A program made the position numbers and the translations under genes. Under the pieces are notes generated by a model. The model worked only from the letters and a program-made list of their open reading frames with translations. It was not told the DNA's origin and did no database searches. Shown one piece after another: positions 19,689 through 29,830 of a DNA stretch of 64,000 nt; position 1 is the first letter of the stretch; each line of letters starts with the position of its first letter. This DNA comes from an uncultured Clostridia bacterium. Lineage in GTDB: Bacteria > Bacillota > Clostridia > TANB77 > CAG-508. The DNA lies in contig CALXMH010000001.1 of NCBI GenBank assembly GCA_944389425.1, positions 58,856 to 122,855 of the forward strand, in the 5' to 3' direction.

Positions 19689-20418
19689 ATGGGATATCAT
19701 TTTGAAACAGATTTTATAATTGATTATGATTATGTTGATAAAAAAAATAAACTTACATACAAAGGATTTTTAAAATATTTAAGAGAAGCTCGGTAGTTTG
19801 CATTCTGATGAATCTGGATATGGTTTAAAAAGTTTTGAAAAAACTCATCTTGTTTGGCTTGTTTTAAATTGGAAATTGCAAATTTATAGAAGACCTGAAA
19901 GTAATGAAAAAATTCATGTTGTAACATGGTCTGCTGGTGCAGAAAAGGTATGTTCTTACCGTGATTATAAATTATATGATTCAAATAATAATTTGATAGC
20001 CATTGCAACATCTAAGTGGGTTTTATTTAATTTAAAAGATGCTACTCTTTCAAAAATCACACCTGAAATTATGGAAGCATATAAAACTACTGATGAGCAC
20101 GTATTTAATGAAAAAATCCCAAAGCTTCGTGAACCTGATTTGCCTTGTCTTGGAACTTATGATTATTCTATTATGAGAAGAGATATAGATACAAATAATC
20201 ATGTTCATAATTCTAATTATTTGGAAATTGCACTTGAACTTCTTCCAGAGGATGTGTATGAAAATACTGAATTTGAAAATGTAGAGATTATGTACAAGCA
20301 CCAAGCATTATATGGTGATAAAACTAAATCTTTTTACTATGTTCAAGATAATGCTCATTATATTGTTATTAAAAGTGAAGATTTGTCTAAAATTCATTGT
20401 ATAATAAAATTTAGCTAG
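19689..20418 (+). CDS. Acyl-ACP thioesterase, read with a +1 shift at CGG
   Basis: A FatA/FatB-like bacterial acyl-ACP thioesterase (double hot-dog fold), which releases fatty acids from acyl carrier protein. ATG at 19689 follows GTAGGAGGAAATTT. The first 34 codons end YLREA, then CGG TAG stops the frame. Skipping the C at 19791 gives REA-GSLHSDESGYGL and continues through KTHLVWLVLNWKLQIYRRP and YSIMRRDIDTNNHVHNSNYLEIALELLP (conserved Asp/Asn/His active region) to 20418. Joined length is 242 aa, normal for the family. A true pseudogene would be unlikely to keep every motif intact. Confidence 0.88.
19791..19793 (+). other. +1 recoding site GCT CGG T in thioesterase gene
   Basis: Zero-frame CGG directly followed by TAG, the tightest of the ten sites. 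Skipping C gives GGT (Gly) and restores the thioesterase. Confidence 0.85.
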
Positions 20419-20450
20419 GGTAATTATTTCCTTACCCTAGCTACTATTAT
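20412..20450. terminator. Bidirectional terminator
   Basis: 12-bp inverted repeat TAGCTAGGGTAA / TTACCCTAGCTA that includes the thioesterase stop and abuts the spoIIE stop. Confidence 0.8.
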
Positions 20451-22859
20451 TGTCATATCATCTTTGGCTATTCCAAATCCATTGTCTATGGCTTCTCCTA
20501 TAATTATGTCTGCTATTTTTTGAACATTATCTGTTTGTATTCTTTCTAATATGTTTTTTACCCAGTTTTCTTCTCCTGAATCTTGTATTCCATCTGTACA
20601 CAATACAATTATATTTCCATCTTTTAAGTCTTTATCATATTTAACAGATTTTACATTATTACTCATTCCAACTGGCATAGATGAATCTTTAACTATTTGT
20701 ACATCATTTTTTGTTTTTATGTATGTGCTGCATGCACCATTTTTTATAAATTCTATATTTCCACTATATAAATCTAATATTGCAGCATCTATTGTTGCAT
20801 ACATGTCGTCTTCTACTGATGCTGTCATGGCAGTATTTATTAGTTCTATTGATGTGTCTTTTTCAAAACCAGATGTTAATAAATTTTCTAACATATTTAT
20901 TACTTTTTTGCTACTATTTCGTGCTGCTTGCCCTGATCCCATTCCATCACTAATTGCTAATAAATATTTTCCGTCTTTTAATTTTGTTTGTATACTACTA
21001 TCCCCAGATATTTCACTATTTGTTTTTGTTGTGCTAGATATTCCAATTTCTAATTTAAATTTATCTTCTGATTCATATCTATCAAAATCATCTTCTTTTC
21101 CGCTATATTTTATTTTGTCATTTAAGGCTCTGGATAATATGTTTTCCATTGTATTTATTGTATTTCTAGTTTTATTTTCTATTTCTAATTTTATAATATT
21201 CTTTCCACTTTTTTGTTTGTCTAATAATATTTCTTTTACATTTATTCCTTTTTGTTTTGTTAATATTTTTATTTCTTCTATTCCTGTTTGTTTTACTTTT
21301 TCTTCACTGCTTATTTCTTCTGCTAAATTAGAAATTACTTTTGATACAACATTTAATTTATCAGACATATTTTTCTTGTCTTGTATAGCTTTTTGTTTCC
21401 ATACAAAATTAATTTTGCTTATTTTATATGTATAATTTATATTTTTTATCACTTGGAATATGCTGTTTTCCATTACTTTTGAGCTTCCATCTTCTTCTGC
21501 TCCTACTATGTAGCTATTATGGTTTTCAAATATTTTTATTAAGTCTTCTCTGTCTATTTCCTCTTTTTCTATTAAAACATCAAATATTTCGTCTAATATT
21601 CCATTTTCTTCATCTACTAAGTCTTCATATAAGATATTATCACTTATTGTTTCTAAATTAGATAACATTTCATCTATAAATATTTTTCTGTTTTTCTTTA
21701 TATTATCTGCTTCTTCATCTACTATTGTTGCTGCCGCTTCTTGATAGCTTTTTGCCATTTCTGAAATTGCATCTGATACACTATTTAGTTTATATATTGT
21801 TTGTTTTCCAGCTGACAATATGTTTCCCATTGTTACTGGTAATAGTTTTGTTCCTTGTACCATGTCTTTAATATTTATTTCAATACTTTTTGGCATTAAT
21901 AAAAGCCCAATTGCTGCTATTAAAACTTCTTTTAAATATATTCCAGTATCTATATTGGCATTTGTTATATATATTAATATTCCGCTTCCTATTACAAATC
22001 CTACTATTACTCCAATTTTTCCAAATCTATTTAATATACCTGCAATCATTCCAGATAGTGCATATGTTGCAATTAGGCTATTATCTCCAACTCCTATTAT
22101 AGCAAGTACTACCCCTATTGTAAGACCAGTTGTTGCTCCTACTAGTACTCCATTTTTCCAGCCTAAAACTAAAACTAGTAAAATGCTAAGCACTTCTGAT
22201 ATTCCTATTCCGTAAATTGTTACCTCATGTAAAGATGAGATAGCTATTGAAACAAGCAAGCTTGCCCCTATTACTTCTTCTATTGTAAATGCTTTTTTTG
22301 CTCTTATATCTTGAAGTACAGGAATTGAATTTACAAATATTTTGTAGAATATAAATGCAAGTATTGCTTCCATTATGGTTCCTAGTAAGTCTGCTACAAG
22401 GTATCTTCCACTAAATAATGACATGGCTTGTACACATATTATAGAAAATATTAAATGTTTTCCAAGTAGCATTTTTTCATTTTTAGTTTCTTCTTCAAAT
22501 CTTGGTTTTACAATTAGCATTAATGCCATAAAAAATAATGATGTTAATAAATAGCTTAGAAATGCGTCTTTCCCTAAGCCCACAAATGTTCCCGTAAGTG
22601 TTGCTAAATATACAATTGCTGCAACCACGCCATTACTACATGCTGCCGCAAACATTGCCATTCCAAAAATTGTTATTCCATCTAGAATAGACACTGTGGA
22701 AATCATAAATGAAACAATGTATACTATAATATTTGGTATTGTAAACATATTTTTTAAAATTGCTTTAATATTTGTTTTCTTATTATTTTTTTGTTTACTT
22801 TCTATTTTCTCTTCTTCATCTACTTCTTGCTGAGAAATATTTTGAAACATACTTTTCAC
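20424..22859 (-). CDS. spoIIE: Stage II sporulation protein E
   Basis: SpoIIE is the forespore PP2C-type phosphatase that dephosphorylates SpoIIAA and so activates sigma-F. The 811-residue protein has a cytoplasmic N-terminus, about ten membrane helices (residues 40-335), a central helical regulatory region, and a C-terminal phosphatase domain (about 590-808). The latter contains LAISDGMGSGQAARNSS, a DAAILDLYSG strand and VLCTDGIQD with metal-binding aspartates. Length and order match the family. It shows that the organism makes, or descends from makers of, endospores. Monocistronic. Confidence 0.95.
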   Translation of the reverse strand: MKSMFQNISQQEVDEEEKIESKQKNNKKTNIKAILKNMFTIPNIIVYIVSFMISTVSILDGITIFGMAMFAAACSNGVVAAIVYLATLTGTFVGLGKDAFLSYLLTSLFFMALMLIVKPRFEEETKNEKMLLGKHLIFSIICVQAMSLFSGRYLVADLLGTIMEAILAFIFYKIFVNSIPVLQDIRAKKAFTIEEVIGASLLVSIAISSLHEVTIYGIGISEVLSILLVLVLGWKNGVLVGATTGLTIGVVLAIIGVGDNSLIATYALSGMIAGILNRFGKIGVIVGFVIGSGILIYITNANIDTGIYLKEVLIAAIGLLLMPKSIEINIKDMVQGTKLLPVTMGNILSAGKQTIYKLNSVSDAISEMAKSYQEAAATIVDEEADNIKKNRKIFIDEMLSNLETISDNILYEDLVDEENGILDEIFDVLIEKEEIDREDLIKIFENHNSYIVGAEEDGSSKVMENSIFQVIKNINYTYKISKINFVWKQKAIQDKKNMSDKLNVVSKVISNLAEEISSEEKVKQTGIEEIKILTKQKGINVKEILLDKQKSGKNIIKLEIENKTRNTINTMENILSRALNDKIKYSGKEDDFDRYESEDKFKLEIGISSTTKTNSEISGDSSIQTKLKDGKYLLAISDGMGSGQAARNSSKKVINMLENLLTSGFEKDTSIELINTAMTASVEDDMYATIDAAILDLYSGNIEFIKNGACSTYIKTKNDVQIVKDSSMPVGMSNNVKSVKYDKDLKDGNIIVLCTDGIQDSGEENWVKNILERIQTDNVQKIADIIIGEAIDNGFGIAKDDMTIIVARVRK

Positions 22860-23126
22860 CTCTGCTTTATTGCCTATATTTTAACTTGTATCTTTTAAAA
22901 TATTTGTCGTTTTAAGTATATTAAATATAAAAAGTTTTTTACTTCTTTTGATATATTTTTATCTTTTTGTAAAAAAGTAACTAAATTATGTCTATTATTT
23001 TATTATAATTTGTGGAAAATTACAATATTTTTTGGTAAAAAGATTGATTTATAAATATTTAAACATTTTTCGAAAATGATTCATTAAAATTAGTAGAGTA
23101 GCCGAGTGAATAGGCGGTAAAAACTA
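22860..23126. other. AT-rich intergenic region
   Basis: About 270 bases between two minus-strand genes. They must hold the spoIIE promoter, but I could not identify a sigma box with confidence. The words GTAGCCGAGTG...AGGCGG near 23098-23118 recall a tRNA D-arm, but no cloverleaf follows. Confidence 0.35.
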
Positions 23127-23160
23127 AAAGCTAGTTTTTGCAAACTAGCTTTCCTCTTCT
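23127..23160 (-). terminator. Region with two overlapping hairpins at the corC end
   Basis: AAAGCTAGTTT-TTGC-AAACTAGCTTT forms a stable hairpin at the end of the minus-strand corC gene; on the minus strand it runs into TTAGTTTTTACC. A second hairpin (AAAAACTA / TAGTTTTT) shares its bases and is mutually exclusive. Confidence 0.6.
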
Positions 23161-24470
23161 TTGGTATTTTCTTCTATATTTTGATTCTTACATGCTTTTA
23201 CCCAAAGTATTCTTTTATCTTCTGATTTTTCTATTTTAAAAGTAATTTCTTTTGTTTCGATAATTGGAGTTTCTTCATCTTTTGGAATTCTTCCTAGTTC
23301 TTCTTGTAAATATCCAGATAATGTATCATAATCTCCTTCTGGTATTTTTGAATCTAGCAATTTATTTACATCATATATTGGCATATTTCCTTCTAGAATA
23401 TATGTGTTATCATCTATTTTTTTGTACTCTTCTTCTATTTGATCATACTCATCATATATATTTCCTACTAATTCCTCTAAAATGTCTTCCATTGTTATTA
23501 TTCCAGCAGTTCCACCATATTCATCTACAACAATTGCCATATGGTTTTTATTTTTTTGTAATTCTCTAAATAGTTCGTTAATTGGTTTTGTTTGTGATAC
23601 AAAATATGCTTGTTTTACCATATTTTTAATTGAGGCATCTGGTTTGTTCATATTTTTTAATATATCTTTTACATATATTATTCCTGCAATTTCATCTATA
23701 TTTTCTTCATAAACTGGTATTCTACTATATCTATATTCTTGTTCCTCTAATTCTTTTAACAGTTCATCCATTTCCATATCTATATTTACTGCAAATATTT
23801 CTGTTCTGTGTGTCATTATTTCTGAAACAACAATGTCGTCTAATTCAAATACGTTATTTATTAATTCTTTTTCGTCTTCATCTATTGTTCCACTTTCTTC
23901 ACCTTGGTCTAACATCATTCTTATTTCTTCTTCTGTAACTGTTTCTTCTTCATTTTCTGTTACACCAAACAATTTTGATATAAAATTAGTTGTTGCACTT
24001 AAAAATTTAACAAATGGTGCAGTTATAATTGACAATGTTCTTATTGGTCCAATTGTAGCAAAAGAAAGTTTTTCATGATACTTCATTGCTAATCTTTTTG
24101 GTACTAATTCTCCAAAAATAAGTGTAAAGAATGAAAGTATTAATGTTATTATTACAATAGATACACCTTTCCAAATATCTTCACTTATTACTGGAATTAA
24201 ATTATATAATATTGGTGCTAATTTACTAGCAAATGCGTCTGATGCAAACGCACTTGATAAAAATCCAGCAAGCGTAATTCCTACTTGAATTGTTGCTAAA
24301 AATCTACTTGGAGTTTTTAGCATTTTTTCTATTTGCTTTGCTTTTTTATTTCCCTCTTTTGCCATTTTTTCTATTTTTGCATCATTTAATGATATATATG
24401 CTATCTCACTTGCTGCAAAAAAAGCATTTATCAAAATGAGTATAACTAATATTAATAATTGTGAAACCAT
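23145..24470 (-). CDS. HlyC/CorC (CNNM/CBS) family transporter-like protein
   Basis: A membrane protein of the CorB/CorC/HlyC family, linked to divalent cation (Mg2+) transport or homeostasis. The N-terminal CNNM (DUF21) membrane domain spans about residues 1-190, with LILINAFFAASEIAYISLNDAK, FGELVPKRLAMKY and several helices. A CBS pair follows (about 205-325, including VSEIMTHRTEIFAV and HMAIVVDEYGGTAGIITMED). A C-terminal CorC/HlyC domain (about 340-425) starts ILEGNMPIYDVNKLL. Length 441 aa is normal. It lies 20 bases upstream of the SdrD-like gene's end in the same direction. Confidence 0.93.
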   Translation of the reverse strand: MVSQLLILVILILINAFFAASEIAYISLNDAKIEKMAKEGNKKAKQIEKMLKTPSRFLATIQVGITLAGFLSSAFASDAFASKLAPILYNLIPVISEDIWKGVSIVIITLILSFFTLIFGELVPKRLAMKYHEKLSFATIGPIRTLSIITAPFVKFLSATTNFISKLFGVTENEEETVTEEEIRMMLDQGEESGTIDEDEKELINNVFELDDIVVSEIMTHRTEIFAVNIDMEMDELLKELEEQEYRYSRIPVYEENIDEIAGIIYVKDILKNMNKPDASIKNMVKQAYFVSQTKPINELFRELQKNKNHMAIVVDEYGGTAGIITMEDILEELVGNIYDEYDQIEEEYKKIDDNTYILEGNMPIYDVNKLLDSKIPEGDYDTLSGYLQEELGRIPKDEETPIIETKEITFKIEKSEDKRILWVKACKNQNIEENTKEEES

Positions 24471-24490
24471 ATATTCCTTTCCCTTCTTAT

Positions 24491-27400
24491 CTATTTATAT
24501 TTCTTTTTATTTATTTTTTTAATTACAAGTTTTTTTCTATTTATATAACATATTCCTCCTAATATTGCAACTAGCATTGCTAATATAATTGTTATATTAT
24601 ATGCTATTTTTCCACCTAAACTAACTGAAATTAATGCTGTTGTTTGTGAATAATCATCTTCTGTATCTGATTTATTATTTTCTTTTGAGTCTACATCTTC
24701 TAACCCATATTCATTGTATGTTTCGTATATTTCTACTGTATTTAAATTAATTCCTGTATTATTTTCTGTCATTTGTTTTATTAATATTAGTTTTATTTCT
24801 TTTGTTTCTCCTGGTTTAATTTCTTGGCTTGCAAGTTCGTTTGAATATAAGTTTCCATCTTGTCCTATATACCAATTTGGATTTAATTCTGAACTAAATT
24901 CCATATTTGGTGGTTTTATATCTATTATATTATTTACAAATCCAGATATATTTCCTTCGTTTATTATTTTTATTTTATATTCTACATATACAATTGAAGA
25001 ATCTATTAAGTCTGGGTCTATATCTATTTTTGCTAAATTTGTATTTTCATAATTATATTCTTTTATTTCTTTTGGGTTTTGTGTGGTTATTTTACTTATT
25101 TCACTTTCTAGTTTCAAGTCAAATATTAATTTATCTGTAAGTCCCATATCAATATTTGTAATATCTTCATTGTCTATTCTTATAGTATCTGATATTGCTC
25201 CTTTGTATAGTACTTGATTTTCTTGTATATCTGCCTCTATTACATCTGAATTCATATCTTCTGCTGTGTTTGATTTTTTGTATTCTGTAATTTCGTATTT
25301 TTCGCTGTCATATTTTAATATTACTAAATAATTTCCTTTTGGCAAATCATTTATAAAGTAATTGCCATCCTGATTGCTTGTTATCTTTTGAATTATTATT
25401 CCAGTATCTGCATTTACTACCATAAGTTCCATTTGTGGTAAATTATTTTCCCCTGCATCTTTTGCTCCATTCCTATTTTGATCATACCAAACTTCACCTG
25501 ATATTGTATATTTTCTTTCTTCTTTTATACTTGATATATGTCCTTTTTGCTTGTCAGTTGTTTCTATTATATGTTTTACAGGTTCTGTTTCTTTACTTCC
25601 TAGTTCTTGTGAATTTATTGTTGCTGTATTTTCTATGCTAATATTTTGGGATTTTGAAACAGCTTTTGCTTTTATATTTAATACCATTGTTTCATTTGGT
25701 AATAAATTTCCTGTTGCTTTTATTTCTCTGTTTTTATTTATAGATGTTGTTACATTAAATTCCCCTATACTATAATCTGCTTTTATTAGGTCTAACTCTT
25801 CTGGTAATACATCTTTTATTTCTACATTATTTGCAGATATAGTAGATACATTTGTAACTTTTATACTATATTCAACTATTTCACCATCACTAATATATTT
25901 ATTGTTATTTGTGCAAATATATTCTGTTTCAAGTTTTGGTTTTGCAATAGTATTTTTCATTATATTTCCTGTATAATTTCCTATATTATCTCCTGTTATT
26001 TTAGTTATAGTTTGAACATCTTTTGTATACTCTTCTTCACCTAATTTCGATGTTTTAGCAATTATTTTAATTTGTATATCGCTATTTTTACTTATTTTTT
26101 CTATATTCAAAGAAGCTTCCCTTGTTTGATTATTATATGTTCCTATTATTTCTTTTTCCCATTCCTCATAATCTGGATTATATTTTATTGTATAAATTTC
26201 CTTAAAATCCAATCCTTCTGGAATTACTTTGCTAATGTTTATATTACTTATATCTTCTTGTTTATTATTTTTTATTCTAATGCTATATGTTAATTCTTCA
26301 TTTTCTCTTATTAGAACCTCTTCTGCATTTGATGATACTTCCTGCACAAGTATTTCTGGTGATTTAACTACATTTCTATATTCTTCTGCATAAATTTCCT
26401 TACTTAAATCTTTTGCATTAACAGAAGCTTTGTTTATCATGTATATAGTTGGTATTTCTGTTATTTCTGTTAGTGTATCATTTTCTTTAAGATAATATTT
26501 TCCATTGTCTTCTATTAAATTATTATATTGTGAATAGTATTCTTCTATGCTTGGTAATTTATTTACTTCTACATCAAATTGTACCTGTACACTTTCACCT
26601 ATTCCTAACTCTGCAAATTGCCATAATAGTGTTTCTGCATTAGGATTTTTCTCATCATATCCAACTGATAAGCCATTTCTTGTGTATACTGTGTATATTG
26701 CATTATCTGGCAATAAATCTTTTATTTCTAAATTATATATTGGATCTATTCCTGTGTTTTTTACTGTAATTGTGTATCTTATTTTTTGTCCTTCGCTTAC
26801 TTCTTCTCCATTAGGTATTGAAGCTGTTTGAATAATCTCCATTTGTGGTCCTCTGCCTGTTGTTAAACACATTAAATCAGCTTGTGATACCTCGTCTACT
26901 TTTGCTATATCTTTGTGGTTTTTATAAAATACAGCTACATCTTGATATAAATATGTGTTATGCTCCAAATTTGCTGGTATTTCAAAATTATATTTTACAT
27001 TTATAATATCTGATTGTGAAACTGTTTCATTAATTTTTATCATATATGATTTTACATTTCTAAAGTCTGTTATTTCTTTTGTCCAATTATTTTTATAATC
27101 TGTTAAATCTGTGTTTGCCTCTGCATTATCTGAATAGTATATTTCTATATTTGTAAATTTACTTTCTAATGTTACTGGACTAGTTAGACAAGTATCTATT
27201 GTTGTTCCTAATTCTTCACCTGTTATTATATTTTTATTGCCTTTGAAAGGTAGTCTTCCAAGTATTTTTATTTCTTCACAGTTATTTCCTGTATTATTAA
27301 CAACTAATATATTTGTTTGTGCATTTTTAGCCTTTGTATATATCTCAAGTTTTCCTGTCTTTTCTCCTTGTTTTACAGACATTATACTTTCATTATTAGC

Positions 27401-29545
27401 ATTGTAGTTTAATATCTCCTGTCCTACAATCATTCCTTTTGGTGATATGAATTGTATAGTATTTATACATTTTCCGTTGTTTTCTTCATTATATGTTATA
27501 GCATTTTCGTTATAGTACTTCATTACAACATCTTCTGTTTTTGTGCTTGTGCGTACATCAACTGTTATATCTGTATTTAAAATTATTGTAGTACCATTTA
27601 TATATTCTTCTAACAAAAATTTTGATTGTGTACCTTGTAGTTTTACTGTAATTACAATTTGCCCATCTCTTTTTGTTTGTTCTATATTTTCTATTTTTAA
27701 TTCTTCATCAAATAATATATTTGCATCTTTTATATCTATTTGTGAAATTTCTTGTGGAAATTGTATTTCAAATTGTGGATTTTTATATAAATCACTTGTG
27801 TATACATTATTTTTTAATTCTATTTTTATTTCCACATTTTCATTTTTACTTATAGATGAAAATTTATTTGTACTAAAATTAATAGTTGCCTCTGTTTTAC
27901 TTTCTTGTAATTCATTTTTAATAAAAAAGTTTCCAAAAGAAGTAGTTTTGTTATTTTCTAGTATTAATTCTACATTATATTCATCTTCTAATTCTTTAAA
28001 GTTTTGTATTTCTTGTTTTTCAAAAGGAATATTTGATTTTATATTTTTAGTGTTACTAATTCTAATACTTCCTTCTTGCATAATTTTACTTGTAAATATA
28101 GATATATTGCTTTGTTTATTTTCAAATGTTATATTATAATATCCATTTTCATCTATATTTGAATTTTTATTGATTTCTCCAATTTCATTACTTTCTATAT
28201 CTAAAAATTTTATATACCCTTCTTCTCCTAATATGTTTTCAAAATCATATTTATTTACTTTTATTTCTGAATAATATGTGTATGCAGTTGTTTCATTTTG
28301 CATATTATATTTATTTCCACTTATATCTTTAAAATATGTTCCTATATCATTTATTTTAATCTGATTTATTTCTTGTTTGTATGTAACATTTAATTTGAAA
28401 TTATTTTCATACTCTGTTTCATATATAGGTTCTTTGCTATTATAATTTGCATACATTTTTCCTTTTGAAATGTTTCCTATTTCTTCATTCGTAATTTCTA
28501 TGATATTTCCTATTTTTTCTGTAATGTTTTTGTTAAAATCTATTTGTGCATTTTTTGCTTGTGCTGATGAATATATTTCCGCTATGGCTTCTATTTTTGT
28601 TTTTATTTTTATATTCTTTATAAAATCTATATTTTTAAAAACATATGTAACACTATATGTTTTATTTGTTTCTATATCAGAAATAATTCCATTTTCTTCT
28701 TTGTTTTCATCTTTAATTCTTATTTTTCCATTTTCCAATATTTCAAATGGTATGTTTTGATTATTGTTTTTTACTATAATCTTGTCTGCTAAGATGTCTT
28801 CTATTTTTATTTGTTCTAAATCAATTGTAATATTCTTATATGGCATTGTTTCTGATTTATTTTGATTTATATTTATTGTTTGTGTAATTATGACTCCTTT
28901 TTCCTGTGTTAATTCATAATTGGTATATTTTGAAATTTCTGAATTTATTGTTATTTCATTTTCACAATTCCATTCTACATTTAGTATTATACTTTTTTCT
29001 ACTTTTATTTCTTTTCCTTTACTATCTACATATGTACTTGTTAATTTTATAATATTATTTTGATTTAATTTATTAATATTTTCTTTTATTTCTGAATTCC
29101 ATTTAGCATTAAATTCTAGTTTTATAGTTTGATCTTCTGATATTTGGTTTAATTGAATTTCATTTGCAGAAGAAGATTTTACAATATTGTTTTCTTGTTT
29201 TATTTCTATAACCTCAAAATTTTTAGTTGTATTGTTTTCTCCTGAAAAAGTTATATAAGTATCTTTTAAGTAACCTTCGTTTTGAACAGAAATAGTTGCT
29301 TTTAAGGTAATAACATCATTTATATCTGCTTTTTTAGTATGAATTATATTGTTTTCTTCTTCAAATCCTATATTAAATTTAACATTTTTTTGGTTTGTTT
29401 CATCTGTTTGAATTTCTAATTTGTTTGAAATTGCATTACTTATAAGCAATTGTCCTAAAATAGACCAATTACTTAATGTTAAAGCAAATATTAAAATAAT
29501 AATTATAAGTTTATTTAATTTTTCTTTTTTATTCGTAGTAATCAT
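24491..29545 (-). CDS. Large SdrD-like cell-surface protein, paralogue (1684 aa)
   Basis: Second member of the surface family at 1773-7040 with the same domain order: signal/anchor helix (LIIIILIFALTLSNWSIL), beta-sandwich repeats with DUF11-like phrases (VKNTGIDPIYNLEIKDLLP, VTNVSTISANNVEIKDVLP), an SdrD B-like domain near residue 1342 (GEVWYDQNRNGAKDAGENN ... NQDGNYFINDLPKGNYL), a conserved domain with SSELNPNWYIGQDGN, and a C-terminal helix (about 1652-1674) with a Lys-rich tail. No LPXTG is seen. I choose ATG 29545 (MITTNKKEKL) behind AGGGAGAAACTT; an upstream in-frame ATG at 29608 lacks a ribosome binding site. Confidence 0.9.
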   Translation of the reverse strand: MITTNKKEKLNKLIIIILIFALTLSNWSILGQLLISNAISNKLEIQTDETNQKNVKFNIGFEEENNIIHTKKADINDVITLKATISVQNEGYLKDTYITFSGENNTTKNFEVIEIKQENNIVKSSSANEIQLNQISEDQTIKLEFNAKWNSEIKENINKLNQNNIIKLTSTYVDSKGKEIKVEKSIILNVEWNCENEITINSEISKYTNYELTQEKGVIITQTININQNKSETMPYKNITIDLEQIKIEDILADKIIVKNNNQNIPFEILENGKIRIKDENKEENGIISDIETNKTYSVTYVFKNIDFIKNIKIKTKIEAIAEIYSSAQAKNAQIDFNKNITEKIGNIIEITNEEIGNISKGKMYANYNSKEPIYETEYENNFKLNVTYKQEINQIKINDIGTYFKDISGNKYNMQNETTAYTYYSEIKVNKYDFENILGEEGYIKFLDIESNEIGEINKNSNIDENGYYNITFENKQSNISIFTSKIMQEGSIRISNTKNIKSNIPFEKQEIQNFKELEDEYNVELILENNKTTSFGNFFIKNELQESKTEATINFSTNKFSSISKNENVEIKIELKNNVYTSDLYKNPQFEIQFPQEISQIDIKDANILFDEELKIENIEQTKRDGQIVITVKLQGTQSKFLLEEYINGTTIILNTDITVDVRTSTKTEDVVMKYYNENAITYNEENNGKCINTIQFISPKGMIVGQEILNYNANNESIMSVKQGEKTGKLEIYTKAKNAQTNILVVNNTGNNCEEIKILGRLPFKGNKNIITGEELGTTIDTCLTSPVTLESKFTNIEIYYSDNAEANTDLTDYKNNWTKEITDFRNVKSYMIKINETVSQSDIINVKYNFEIPANLEHNTYLYQDVAVFYKNHKDIAKVDEVSQADLMCLTTGRGPQMEIIQTASIPNGEEVSEGQKIRYTITVKNTGIDPIYNLEIKDLLPDNAIYTVYTRNGLSVGYDEKNPNAETLLWQFAELGIGESVQVQFDVEVNKLPSIEEYYSQYNNLIEDNGKYYLKENDTLTEITEIPTIYMINKASVNAKDLSKEIYAEEYRNVVKSPEILVQEVSSNAEEVLIRENEELTYSIRIKNNKQEDISNINISKVIPEGLDFKEIYTIKYNPDYEEWEKEIIGTYNNQTREASLNIEKISKNSDIQIKIIAKTSKLGEEEYTKDVQTITKITGDNIGNYTGNIMKNTIAKPKLETEYICTNNNKYISDGEIVEYSIKVTNVSTISANNVEIKDVLPEELDLIKADYSIGEFNVTTSINKNREIKATGNLLPNETMVLNIKAKAVSKSQNISIENTATINSQELGSKETEPVKHIIETTDKQKGHISSIKEERKYTISGEVWYDQNRNGAKDAGENNLPQMELMVVNADTGIIIQKITSNQDGNYFINDLPKGNYLVILKYDSEKYEITEYKKSNTAEDMNSDVIEADIQENQVLYKGAISDTIRIDNEDITNIDMGLTDKLIFDLKLESEISKITTQNPKEIKEYNYENTNLAKIDIDPDLIDSSIVYVEYKIKIINEGNISGFVNNIIDIKPPNMEFSSELNPNWYIGQDGNLYSNELASQEIKPGETKEIKLILIKQMTENNTGINLNTVEIYETYNEYGLEDVDSKENNKSDTEDDYSQTTALISVSLGGKIAYNITIILAMLVAILGGICYINRKKLVIKKINKKKYK

Positions 29546-29830
29546 AAGTTTCTCCCTAAAAACATACTTATATATATTATATTTTACTATTATCATTATA
29601 TAAGTCAATATGCCTAAATTTTCGTTTTAAAAAAGCTAGCTCAAATAACTTACGGAACTATGAAAATGTGAATTTTTATTTCAGCAATATTAAATTTTTG
29701 TTACAAGGCAAAAATGCACTTTAAACAAATTAATTTTCCTATTATGACCAATATTTTCAATTGACAAATTCACTTTTTCATAATAAAATATAGGTTGAAT
29801 TATTATAATGTATTAAAGGAGATTTTTTAA

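Noticed and set aside
23095-23152. tRNA gene suggested by GTAGCCGAGTG...AGGCGG
   Set aside because: No acceptor stem, T-arm or CCA-proximal sequence follows; the remainder is a hairpin at the end of corC.
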